Assembly (NCBI GenBank): GCA_009838845.1
Contig: VXRD01000115.1
Location: forward strand, 1-64,000
Direction: 5' to 3'
From: Gemmatimonadota bacterium
Lineage (GTDB): Bacteria > Latescibacterota > UBA2968
Length of the DNA: 64,000 nt
Positions within the stretch are counted from its first letter, which is position 1. Each line of letters begins with the position of its first letter. Of the stretch, positions 25,209 to 32,831 are shown in pieces. The position numbers and the translations under genes were made by a program. The notes under the pieces were generated by a model, which was not told the DNA's origin, did no database searches, and saw only the letters and a program-made list of their open reading frames with translations.

Positions 25209-27128
25209 ATGGACCCCCGATGGCAAAACCTCCCGCACACCAACACCGAATTTACGCCCGCAACATATCCCGACCGCGAAACCTGGGAACGAGAAAAGGC
25301 GAGACTCAAAAAGCAAATCCTCTTTGCCGCTGGACTCTGGCCAATGCCCGAAAAACCCCCGCTCGACATCCACATCTACGACCGCATTGAAAGAGACGGG
25401 TACACCATCGAAAAAGCCTACTTTCAGAGCTTGCCCCACTTCTACGTAGGCGGCAGCCTCTTTCGCCCCCTCAACCCACAACCCAAAAGCCACCCCGGCG
25501 TCTTAAGTCCACATGGGCATGCACAACTGGGCCGCATACAACACGGCGACACATCCTATCCGGGCCGGGGCATCACCTTTGCCCGAATGGGCTGCACAAC
25601 CTTCATGTGGGACATGGTCGATTACAACGACAGTGCCCGACACCTCTCCGGCGCATACCAGGAAGAAACCTACAGTGTTGTACACCGCGCACCCTGGCCC
25701 CACAAACAAGATGACCGCATGCTCTGGAACATCGGCATCCTGGGCTTTCAACTCTGGAACAGCATCCGCGCACTCGACTTCCTCTGCGAACTCCCCGAAG
25801 TCGATACCAACCGCCTGGGCTGCACGGGCGAATCGGGCGGAGGCACCCAAACCTATAACCTCTATGCCGTTGACGACCGCCTGCACGTCGCCGCACCCGT
25901 CTGCATGGTCTCCGCCTACATGCAAGGCGGCTGTGTCTGTGAAAACGCCCCCCTGTTGCGCATCGACACCAACAACGTCGATATCGGCGCCACCTTCGCG
26001 CCTAAACCCCTCATCCTCGTCAGTTCCTCACAGGACTGGACGCAACACACCCCCGACGTCGAATACCCCGCTATCAAACGCATATACGACCTCTACGACG
26101 CCGACGACCGCATCTCTCAAATCCAGATTGACGCGCCCCACGGCTACAACCTCGAAATGCGCGAAGCCGTGTACCGCTGGTTTGCCCGCTGGCTCGACCT
26201 GCCCTTTGGCGACGACTTTAGCGAACCCCCCTTTGAAGTTGAAGAACACAAAGACATGCTCGCCTTTTTCAATGGCCTGCCCGACGGCGCAATCACCCAA
26301 CACGCAGACCTCATCCGCCAGTGCATCGCCGCATCCAAAACCGCACTGGAAACCTATCGCCCAAACACCCCCGACGCCCTCGCTGCAAATCGACGCACCC
26401 TGGGCGAAGCACTGCGCATAACCGTCGGCTACGACAACAGCACCGTCACATATCAACACAACACTCAAAAAGACGGCACACTCATCGGCAACCGCCGCAA
26501 TGTGCGCGTCCCCATCCGCACCTTCACGCCCGAAACCCCGTCCGACACATCTACCCTCTTAATTCACCCGCACGGCATGGACGCCCTGTACGCACCCATC
26601 ATCGAGGCTCTCCTCGACAAAAGTCACACCGTCTATGCCATAGACCCCTTCGGCACGGGCCAAAACATCGGAGAAGAAAACCCCGAAGAACCGCGCGGGG
26701 GCGGGAGATTCTTCAACACCTTTAACCGCACCGACGACGCCGAGCGCATATACGACATCGCACTCGCATTGCGCCACATCCCCGATGGCCCGGTAAACAT
26801 CGTCGGCTTTGGCAATGCCGGACTCTGGGCCCTCATCGCAGGTGCAATCACAGAACGCACCGATCTACAAATCGCATCCGACATCAACGCATTCAACACC
26901 GCAACCGAAAACGACTACCTCAAACACCTGCCCATCCCCGGCATACTCAAAGCGGGAGGCTTGCCCAACGCCGCCTCGCTCATCGCCCCAAATAACTTGC
27001 TCTTACACAACACCGGCGATACCTTCGACGCCTCATGGGCAGAAGCGGCCTACGCCCTTCATCCCGAAGCAACGCTGACAATAAAAGATGACCTTGCAAA
27101 AAACGAGGACCTGATCAATTTTTTGTAA
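25209..27128 (+). CDS. Double alpha/beta-hydrolase (acetyl-xylan-esterase-like), second domain degenerate
   Basis: This 639-residue protein seems to hold two alpha/beta-hydrolase units. The first (to about residue 330) resembles AXE/dienelactone-hydrolase-type esterases: PGVLSPHGHAQLG for the oxyanion region, the nucleophile elbow CTGESGGGTQTY near residue 208, and a His in DAPHGYNLEMREAV. The second (about 430-639) follows with LLIHPHGMDALYAPI and YAIDPFGTGQN, but at the elbow position reads VGFGNAGLWAL near 535, where the nucleophile Ser is missing. The first domain should remove acyl groups from sugar chains; the second may bind or hold the structure. The start is six bases after the GH2 stop, so both are tightly coupled. 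Confidence 0.75.
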   Translation: MDPRWQNLPHTNTEFTPATYPDRETWEREKARLKKQILFAAGLWPMPEKPPLDIHIYDRIERDGYTIEKAYFQSLPHFYVGGSLFRPLNPQPKSHPGVLSPHGHAQLGRIQHGDTSYPGRGITFARMGCTTFMWDMVDYNDSARHLSGAYQEETYSVVHRAPWPHKQDDRMLWNIGILGFQLWNSIRALDFLCELPEVDTNRLGCTGESGGGTQTYNLYAVDDRLHVAAPVCMVSAYMQGGCVCENAPLLRIDTNNVDIGATFAPKPLILVSSSQDWTQHTPDVEYPAIKRIYDLYDADDRISQIQIDAPHGYNLEMREAVYRWFARWLDLPFGDDFSEPPFEVEEHKDMLAFFNGLPDGAITQHADLIRQCIAASKTALETYRPNTPDALAANRRTLGEALRITVGYDNSTVTYQHNTQKDGTLIGNRRNVRVPIRTFTPETPSDTSTLLIHPHGMDALYAPIIEALLDKSHTVYAIDPFGTGQNIGEENPEEPRGGGRFFNTFNRTDDAERIYDIALALRHIPDGPVNIVGFGNAGLWALIAGAITERTDLQIASDINAFNTATENDYLKHLPIPGILKAGGLPNAASLIAPNNLLLHNTGDTFDASWAEAAYALHPEATLTIKDDLAKNEDLINFL

Positions 27129-27130
27129 AA

Positions 27131-27199
27131 AACCTTCTGGATCGCGGCTCAAGCATGCCCCTGCATGATTTAAGCAGGGGACCATACCGCGATGACGGC
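27131..27199 (+). repeat. Dispersed hairpin repeat, copy B, with an extra hairpin in the loop
   Basis: AACCTTCTGGATCGCGGC (left arm 27141-27148) and ACCGCGATGACGG (right arm 27186-27193) resemble the other copies, but the loop is about 37 bases. It contains a second 7-bp hairpin, CCCCTGC/GCAGGGG. It lies between the esterase and dipeptidase genes. Confidence 0.75.
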
Positions 27200-27249
27200 T
27201 CTATAACGCCTGATTTGCTTACCACTTAACATAAAACAGGAAAACAACC

Positions 27250-28515
27250 ATGAACGACCAAATGCAACACGCTCGCGACGTCGCACTCAACATCCTCAAA
27301 CCGTCACAGCGCGACCTGGATCACGGCCTGGAACTCCACGAACACGCCCTCGTCATCGAATCCTACGGCCTGGGCCTGCGCTCACCCGTCGATCCCGACC
27401 CCGTCAACGCTGCCATAGCAGCAGGCGCGTCTGACCGCGAACTGCAAGACCTCACCGAAGACATGGGCATGACCCGCTGGGCACTCACACCCGAACTCCG
27501 TCGAGAATACCGGGAAATCTGGCAGGCCTCTGGCGTCACCTGCACCTTTCAAAACGCAGGCGAAGAATGCAACGACCCCCTGCGCATCATCAAACGCCTT
27601 GCCAGGCACACATACAACACCGACGCCATGCCCGACTTCCTCCAGCGCGTCACCACACCCGACGACATCGCGGCAGCCCACAAAGCGGGCAAACGCTGCA
27701 CCTATCTCACCTGCAACGGCATCCCACTCGCCGGCGACCAAGCCAATCCGGACGAAGAACTGCGCTATATCCGCGTCTTTGCACAACTCGGCGCGCGCAT
27801 GATGCACCTCACGTACAACCGCCGCAACCCCATTGGAGATGGCTGCGGCGAATCCAACGACGCGGGCTTAAGTGACTTTGGACACGCCACAGTCGCCGAA
27901 ATGAACCGTCTCGGCATCATCATAGACCTCTCCCACACCGGCTGGCAAACCTGCCTCGACACAGCAAAAGCATCCACACAACCCGTCGTCGTCAGCCACT
28001 CCGTCGCCTGCACAGTCAATGAACACATCCGAAGCAAACCCGACAACATCATCCGCGCAGTACTCGACACCGGGGGCACCATGGGCATCACCAATGTACC
28101 CGCATTCCTCGGCGGCAGCGGCGACATCAGTGCCTTCCTCGACCACATCGACTACGTCGCCAAAACCTTTGGCACTGACGCCGTCACCATCGGCACGGAT
28201 CGAGGCTACCCCTCAAAATACAGCGCCGAAGCCAACCGCAAACTCAACCCCCGTCCCAGACAGCGCAACCGCTGGGAGGCACTCTGGCCGCCCGGAGACC
28301 CGCTCCGTTCCCCCGAATGGCGACAACCCCACCAGGAACAAAGCCTCACCTGGACCAACTGGCCCCTCTTCACCGTCGGCCTTGTACAACGGGGCTACAG
28401 CGACGACGACATCGCAAAAATCATCGGCGGTAATATCCTTCGCGTAGCAAAAGACGTCTGGAAAGATTCGGCTTATGCCGTCTCAGCTGAAAATATCCAA
28501 AAGAGGCCGAAGTGA
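27250..28515 (+). CDS. Membrane dipeptidase family M19 (renal-dipeptidase-like)
   Basis: This 421-residue zinc peptidase of the amidohydrolase fold shows the catalytic Glu region LGARMMHLTYNRRNPIGDGC, the IIDLSHTGWQTCLDTA block with a zinc His, VVVSHSVACTVNEHIRS (His) and the late Asp region TDAVTIGTDRGYPSK. The family cleaves L-D or D-dipeptides, or processes small lactams and opine-like substrates; the exact substrate is not shown. The N-terminus ELHEHALVIESYGLGLRS replaces the usual HxD motif HNDL with HEH, a divergence to note. AGGAAAAC lies before the ATG. Confidence 0.85.
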   Translation: MNDQMQHARDVALNILKPSQRDLDHGLELHEHALVIESYGLGLRSPVDPDPVNAAIAAGASDRELQDLTEDMGMTRWALTPELRREYREIWQASGVTCTFQNAGEECNDPLRIIKRLARHTYNTDAMPDFLQRVTTPDDIAAAHKAGKRCTYLTCNGIPLAGDQANPDEELRYIRVFAQLGARMMHLTYNRRNPIGDGCGESNDAGLSDFGHATVAEMNRLGIIIDLSHTGWQTCLDTAKASTQPVVVSHSVACTVNEHIRSKPDNIIRAVLDTGGTMGITNVPAFLGGSGDISAFLDHIDYVAKTFGTDAVTIGTDRGYPSKYSAEANRKLNPRPRQRNRWEALWPPGDPLRSPEWRQPHQEQSLTWTNWPLFTVGLVQRGYSDDDIAKIIGGNILRVAKDVWKDSAYAVSAENIQKRPK

Positions 28516-28530
28516 TGCGTGGAGTTTCTG

Positions 28531-28559
28531 TTGACTGTAGGATTAAAAATTGATAAAAT
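28531..28559 (+). promoter_or_regulatory. Sigma-70-type promoter of the ridA-like gene
   Basis: TTGACT (28531-28536), a 17-base spacer and TAAAAT (28554-28559), each one base from consensus, lie 27 bases before the start codon. This is one of the best promoters of the window. Confidence 0.6.
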
Positions 28560-28586
28560 AGCGCGACAAAAATAAAAAGGTAGAAG

Positions 28587-28991
28587 ATGCCAGAACGAAT
28601 CGAATTAAATCCGCCATGGCCGTGGGCAAGCAAATTCCGGATTGCTCAGGGCGTGCAGGTTGGAAACAGAGTATATGTCTCGGGACAGGTCGCTTTTGAC
28701 CCACGGGGCAACGTGGTTGGCCGGGACAATATGGGCGCACAGGCAAGTCAAGTGTTCGAGAATATCCGAGCGGTTCTCGCCGAAGCGGGTGCGACAATGG
28801 ACGACGTGGTAAAAATTACGGCGTTCATCACCGACATGAGCCGGTACGCGGACTATACTGCGGCGCGTGCAGAGGCGTTTCCGAATAATATCCCTGCCAG
28901 TGCCACAGTCGCAACACCAACACTGGTAAGCCCCGATCTGCTCGTCGAGGTTGATGCGGTTGCGGAGATTGGTAGCGGAAAAAGAGCGTGA
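28587..28991 (+). CDS. RidA-family protein (Rid/YjgF/UK114)
   Basis: This 134-residue protein belongs to the trimeric Rid family, whose best-known member hydrolyses reactive enamine/imine intermediates released by PLP enzymes. Family features: GNRVYVSGQVAFDPRGNVV, a central ENIRAVLAEAGATMDDVVKITAFITDM (shown in parts) and the C-terminal LLVEVDAVAEI. The Arg expected to bind carboxylate (usually in A-R-x-x-V/I near residue 105) is not placed with certainty. The location next to the SelA-like PLP enzyme makes an imine-quenching role plausible. A strong promoter (28531-28559) and AAAGG precede the ATG. Confidence 0.88.
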   Translation: MPERIELNPPWPWASKFRIAQGVQVGNRVYVSGQVAFDPRGNVVGRDNMGAQASQVFENIRAVLAEAGATMDDVVKITAFITDMSRYADYTAARAEAFPNNIPASATVATPTLVSPDLLVEVDAVAEIGSGKRA

Positions 28992-29053
28992 TTGCAAACC
29001 GCTTTTCATTCCGCGGGCATCTTCATTGTGAAAGCATACTTTTAGGAGAAATC

Positions 29054-30187
29054 ATGGGCATCGACAAAGCGCGTCAAATCTACGAAGACCTGGGCGTTGT
29101 TCCTGTAATCAACGCATCGGGATATCAAACAGTCATCGGCGGGTCGCGTGTGGGCACTGAAGTGCAAGCTGCAATGGACACAGCGAATCGCTACTTTGCG
29201 GACATGGACGAACTACTCAAAAAAACCGGTACACTCATCGCCGACACCCTCGGCGCAGAAGCGGCAATGGTCACACCCGGATGCGCGGCGGCATTAGCCC
29301 TCAGCTCAGCCGCCTGCATGTCGGGTAGCGACCCCGAAAAAATGGAACAACTACCCGATACCACGGGCATGAAACACCACATTTTGATACAAAAAAAACA
29401 GCGCTATCACTACGACCCGGTACTCACTGTTTTCGGCGCCAAACTCATAGAAGTCGGCGATGAAAACGGAACAACCGAAGCCCAACTCGAAGCCGCCATA
29501 TCAGACCAGACCGCAGCCATCCACTATTTCGCCCCCGGAGGCCAGGAAGGCGTCCTATCCCCTGAAGACGTCGTCCGCATCGCCCACGCCAACGGGATAC
29601 CCGTCATCGTCGATGCAGCGAGCCAGGTTTATCCCCTCGAAACCATGCTAAAATATCCCGACATGGGCGCAGACTTGATCGGCTACGGCGCCAAATACAT
29701 TGGCTCGTGTCACTCCACAGGCATCTTGTGTGGACGCAAAGACCTGATCGACGCCGCCTTTCTCCACTCCTTCATCGGTTATGAAACCTCCCCCTACGAC
29801 ACCATAGGCCGCCCGCTAAAAGTGGATCGGCAAGAAGTCATCGCCGTCGTCGTTGCCCTGCGCGAATGGTTCAGCCTGGACCACGAAGCGCGCCTATCCG
29901 AATACAAACGCAAAGCCGAAGCACTACTCTCAAACCTGAAAGACATCCCCCACATCGCAGCCAAATTCTCGGCCGACTCACGAGGCCTGAGCGATGGCGT
30001 ACACATCACCGTTGATGAAACCGCACTGGGCAAAACCGCAACGCAAATAATCGAAGAACTTCGACAGGGCAATCCAGCCGTATGGACACGCGGCAGTGCA
30101 AACACCTTCCGCGTCGCCGTAACCAACTTCATCGAAGACGACCAGGAAATCGTCACCGCACGCCTGCGCGAAGTATTAACCAGATAA
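29054..30187 (+). CDS. SelA-like/aminotransferase-class-V-type PLP-dependent enzyme
   Basis: This 377-residue fold-type I PLP enzyme belongs to the branch that includes D-glucosaminate-6-phosphate ammonia-lyase and relatives of SelA. It has VVPVINASGYQTVIGGSRVG at the N-terminus, TPGCAAALALSSAAC, VIVDAASQVYPLE with the Asp that binds the pyridine, and the probable PLP Lys in IGYGAKYIGSCHS. Length and N-terminus differ from true SelA (about 460 residues), so it is unlikely to make Sec-tRNA. The ammonia-lyase or lyase reaction on an amino acid or amino sugar is the family precedent. The start at ATG 29054 has AGGAG upstream. A bidirectional terminator follows. Confidence 0.75.
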   Translation: MGIDKARQIYEDLGVVPVINASGYQTVIGGSRVGTEVQAAMDTANRYFADMDELLKKTGTLIADTLGAEAAMVTPGCAAALALSSAACMSGSDPEKMEQLPDTTGMKHHILIQKKQRYHYDPVLTVFGAKLIEVGDENGTTEAQLEAAISDQTAAIHYFAPGGQEGVLSPEDVVRIAHANGIPVIVDAASQVYPLETMLKYPDMGADLIGYGAKYIGSCHSTGILCGRKDLIDAAFLHSFIGYETSPYDTIGRPLKVDRQEVIAVVVALREWFSLDHEARLSEYKRKAEALLSNLKDIPHIAAKFSADSRGLSDGVHITVDETALGKTATQIIEELRQGNPAVWTRGSANTFRVAVTNFIEDDQEIVTARLREVLTR

Positions 30188-30210
30188 CCTCGCGATACAA
30201 ATCCACACAA

Positions 30211-30246
30211 AAAAAACGCCATCAGCTATTTGCCGATGGCGTTTTT
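30211..30246 (+). terminator. Bidirectional rho-independent terminator
   Basis: A 10-bp stem (AAACGCCATC at 30214-30223 and GATGGCGTTT at 30235-30244) with an 11-base loop is flanked by an A run and a T run. It can therefore end both the PLP-enzyme transcript and the opposing sugar-isomerase transcript. Confidence 0.85.
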
Positions 30247-30260
30247 GCTTATAACCTCTC

Positions 30261-31046
30261 TCAAGCCCTGGCGAGATCGCGATATGCTCTGAACAGATCG
30301 GAATAATACGCCACAAACATCCACAGATCGCCCACTCCCTTATCGGGCCGTCGCTCTGTCTCGGCCGACATGTACCCCTCATATCCCTTCTCGTGCAACA
30401 GCCGGAACAACTCGCGATACGGGTAGCCCTGTCCTGCCAGATCGTGCATATGCACATGATCCAACCAGGGCCAAACCGTATCCAGCGCCTGTTTCACAGA
30501 CCCATCAACCACATCTTGCGGCACCGAATTCCAGACCAACCCAAAATTCTCGTGATCCACCAGCTCAGCCACCGCCTTGCACGCCTGCCAATCGAACTCA
30601 CCGTGCAACTCCAGACACGGCTTCACCCCCTTCTCAGCACCGTAATCACACAGCGGCTTCAGCGCCTCTGCCACCTGGGCAATCGTCTGTTCCCTGGGCA
30701 CCTCTGCTGGAAAATTATTCCCAAACACGCGCACGCGAGGCGCGCCCAGATCCGATGCCAGATCCATCCGAACCATCGTCTGCTCAATATGATCTCGAAG
30801 CTCGTCCGGATCCTTATCGTGATACCGATTGCCCGTCGCAACACTCATAATATCGATCCCCATCGCCGCGCAATCTGCCACCACCTGCTCTCGCTCTGCT
30901 TCATCAATCGACGCCTCCACCCCGTGACCGTGCCCCGCATCCGTGCGAAACTCCACCCCTTCAAACCCGTGATCCTTCAACATCTGCAACAAATCCCGTC
31001 GGGAAAGCGCCTTCAAAACACCATAAGTCATCCACGAAAGTCTCAT
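30261..31046 (-). CDS. Sugar phosphate isomerase/epimerase-like TIM barrel
   Basis: This 261-residue xylose-isomerase-like barrel starts MRLSWMTYGVLKALSRRDLL. Metal residues occur in GVEFRTDAGHGHG, LELHGEFDW (Glu and His), a central NFGLVWNSVPQDVV, DHVHMHDLAGQG (His, Asp) and the last MSAETERRPD (Glu). The fold fits hydroxypyruvate-isomerase and IolE/IolI-type enzymes. Thirty bases upstream ends the Gfo/Idh/MocA oxidoreductase gene, the classic partner in inositol- or sugar-type catabolism. AGGAG lies before the ATG. Differs clearly in sequence from the isomerase at 18365. Confidence 0.82.
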   Translation of the reverse strand: MRLSWMTYGVLKALSRRDLLQMLKDHGFEGVEFRTDAGHGHGVEASIDEAEREQVVADCAAMGIDIMSVATGNRYHDKDPDELRDHIEQTMVRMDLASDLGAPRVRVFGNNFPAEVPREQTIAQVAEALKPLCDYGAEKGVKPCLELHGEFDWQACKAVAELVDHENFGLVWNSVPQDVVDGSVKQALDTVWPWLDHVHMHDLAGQGYPYRELFRLLHEKGYEGYMSAETERRPDKGVGDLWMFVAYYSDLFRAYRDLARA

Positions 31047-31076
31047 TCTGATTCTCCTATCTGGTCAAAACTAAAA

Positions 31077-32186
31077 TTACAACCTATCCACCTGCATCTC
31101 TCCGCGCTTCAGCTCTTCCATAAGCTCATCGTATTGACCCCGATCAACCGGCATAGCGACCTCCTCTTTTCGCAGAGCCGAAAGCACAATCGCGTTAATC
31201 AGCTCCAGTGTTCGCCGCGCCGTCACACCATCCGTAATCGCCTCCCCCCCATCCAGAATCGCCGAAACAAAACTCTCCACCAGTGTTGGTCCCCCCTCAT
31301 CGGACGGCACATCCTCCCAGCTAATGTTTGGCTGATGCCCCTTTGCCCCCTTTATAAACGCCCGCATAGGCGCCTCGTACCGCCCCAGCCGAAACACATC
31401 TGGCACCTTTGAATTGGCATTCTTCTCATCCCGAAACTCAATCGTACCCAGATCCCCTGAAATCTGCCTGTAATTCAACCGCCTATCGCACGTACTCAAC
31501 TGCACATTCGCATGGGCACCACAGGCAAAACGGATATTGGCAACAACCGTATCCTCAATCTCCACACTGTGTCCCCAATTGCACATCATCGCAGAAACCG
31601 CAACCGGATCACCCACCATCCAGCACAGCAAATCCAGATCGTGGCTGGTCTGATTCATCAGCACCCCACCCCCTGCGTGCTCCCAGGTACACCGCCATAC
31701 ATCCCGGTCGTAATACACCTCTGGCCGCGTCTCAATCCACATCCACAGCACCCGGTAAATCTCTCCCAATGCCCCCTCATCAATCAGCCGCTTCAGCGCG
31801 CGATTGCCGGGAAACGTGCGATAATTGTGCCCCACAGCCAGCTTCAAATCCCGCGCCTGTGCCGCCTCGATCATCCTATCCGCTTCGGAAACCGTATTCG
31901 CAATGGGCTTCTCCACAAAAGTATGCAACCCCGCCTCCAAACAATCCAACCCCATCGGCGCGTGAAGATGGTGCGGCGTAGCAATCACCACCGCATCCAG
32001 ATCCTCGGCCTCGATCATCTCCCGGTAATCGCCCCAGGCGCGCGCACCCCGTTCTTCTCCAACCTGCCGCGCATAATCCAGATCCAAATCCGCCACCGCC
32101 ACCAACTCTGCCCGATCCAGCCCTGAAATCTCCCGCACATGCTGCCCGCCCATACCCTTCAAACCGACCACACCGAACCTGACCAT
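31077..32186 (-). CDS. Gfo/Idh/MocA-family NAD(P)-dependent oxidoreductase
   Basis: This 369-residue oxidoreductase has an N-terminal Rossmann fold (MVRFGVVGLKGMGGQHVREI, VAVADLDLDYARQV), the family motif FVEKPIANTVSEAD with the catalytic Lys in EKP, and the C-terminal domain with MNQTSHDLDLLCWMVGD that contains the catalytic His. Such enzymes oxidise hydroxyls of inositols, sugars or sugar acids. AAGGAG lies before the ATG. It forms an operon with the isomerase downstream, and it is divergent from the deiodinase-like selenoprotein gene with 81 bases between them. Confidence 0.9.
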   Translation of the reverse strand: MVRFGVVGLKGMGGQHVREISGLDRAELVAVADLDLDYARQVGEERGARAWGDYREMIEAEDLDAVVIATPHHLHAPMGLDCLEAGLHTFVEKPIANTVSEADRMIEAAQARDLKLAVGHNYRTFPGNRALKRLIDEGALGEIYRVLWMWIETRPEVYYDRDVWRCTWEHAGGGVLMNQTSHDLDLLCWMVGDPVAVSAMMCNWGHSVEIEDTVVANIRFACGAHANVQLSTCDRRLNYRQISGDLGTIEFRDEKNANSKVPDVFRLGRYEAPMRAFIKGAKGHQPNISWEDVPSDEGGPTLVESFVSAILDGGEAITDGVTARRTLELINAIVLSALRKEEVAMPVDRGQYDELMEELKRGEMQVDRL

Positions 32187-32212
32187 AACGCTCTCCTTTT
32201 TACTTTCCTATA

Positions 32213-32241
32213 TTGACAAACGACGTATCAATCCATAATAT
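32213..32241 (+). promoter_or_regulatory. Sigma-70-type promoter of the deiodinase-like selenoprotein gene
   Basis: A perfect -35 TTGACA (32213-32218), a 17-base spacer and -10 TAATAT (32236-32241) are seen. Transcription would start near 32248, giving a leader of about 20 bases with GGAGG before the start codon. So the gene has its own promoter. Confidence 0.6.
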
Positions 32242-32267
32242 ATTCAAAAAACCCCGGAGGACTTCCC

Positions 32268-32831
32268 ATGTCCAAGACCTTCCAAAATCGCGCCGAAGCC
32301 TTTGCCTGGCTCAGCCAAAATGACCCCCGTGCGCCCAAAGCCGGAGATCCCGCGCCAGACTTTGAACTATCGGACATCAACGGCGAAAATCCCGTGCGCC
32401 TCTCGCACCTTTGCAAAGACAAACCCGTTGCACTCATCTTCGGCAGCTTCACCTGACCGCCCTTTGTCCGCGAGGCAGTTAGCCTCCGCAACCTCTATGC
32501 AACATATCACAAACAGATCCACTTTCTCGTAATCTACATCCGCGAAGCCCACCCAGAAGACGGCTGGAAACTCAAAGACACGGGCATCTACGACCCAAAA
32601 ACCCTTGCAGAACGCCGAAAAGTTGCAAAAACATGCGAAGATGCCATGCAATACGGCATACGCACCTATGTTGACGACATGGACGACGCCGTCATGATCG
32701 ACTATGTCGCCTGGCCCGAACGCCTCTACCTGATCGGCACGGACAACCGCATCGCCTACGCCGGCAAACACGGTCCCTATGGATTCAGCCCCAAAGAACT
32801 CAAAGCGGCAATAGATCACATCACCCGTTGA
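32268..32831 (+). CDS. Iodothyronine-deiodinase-like selenoprotein (UGA at 32454-32456 = Sec63)
   Basis: A 187-residue protein is obtained only when the in-frame TGA is read as Sec. The active-site region VALIFGSFT-U-PPFVREAVSL matches the deiodinase hallmark (GSxTUPPF). Downstream, HFLVIYIREAHPEDGW aligns with the conserved Glu/His region of deiodinases and of AhpC-like folds, and WPERLYLIGTDNRIAYAGKHGPYGFSP is the conserved C-terminal block. There is no membrane anchor, unlike animal enzymes. In animals these enzymes remove iodine from thyroid hormones; bacterial relatives are poorly characterised and may be reductive dehalogenases or thiol-type redox proteins. GGAGG precedes the ATG at 32268. 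The 3' end overlaps the convergent rhaB gene by 16 bases. No sign of a frameshift or decay. Confidence 0.93.
32472..32486 (+). promoter_or_regulatory. bSECIS-like hairpin of the deiodinase-like gene
   Basis: Beginning 16 bases after the UGA, GAGGC and GCCUC pair around the loop AGUUA; GCG/CGC can extend the stem across one bulged C. The loop G is 22 bases from the UGA, matching selD and the thioredoxin-like gene. By eye only. Confidence 0.6.

Noticed and set aside
29054-30187. SelA (Sec synthase) completing the selenium genes
   Set aside because: The fold and PLP-Lys region are related, but length (377) and N-terminus fit ammonia-lyase-type relatives, and it lies far from selD.
32268-32831. 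Pseudogene split by a stop codon
   Set aside because: The frame is intact on both sides, TGA falls exactly at the family Sec site, a hairpin follows, and the window encodes tRNA-Sec and SelD.
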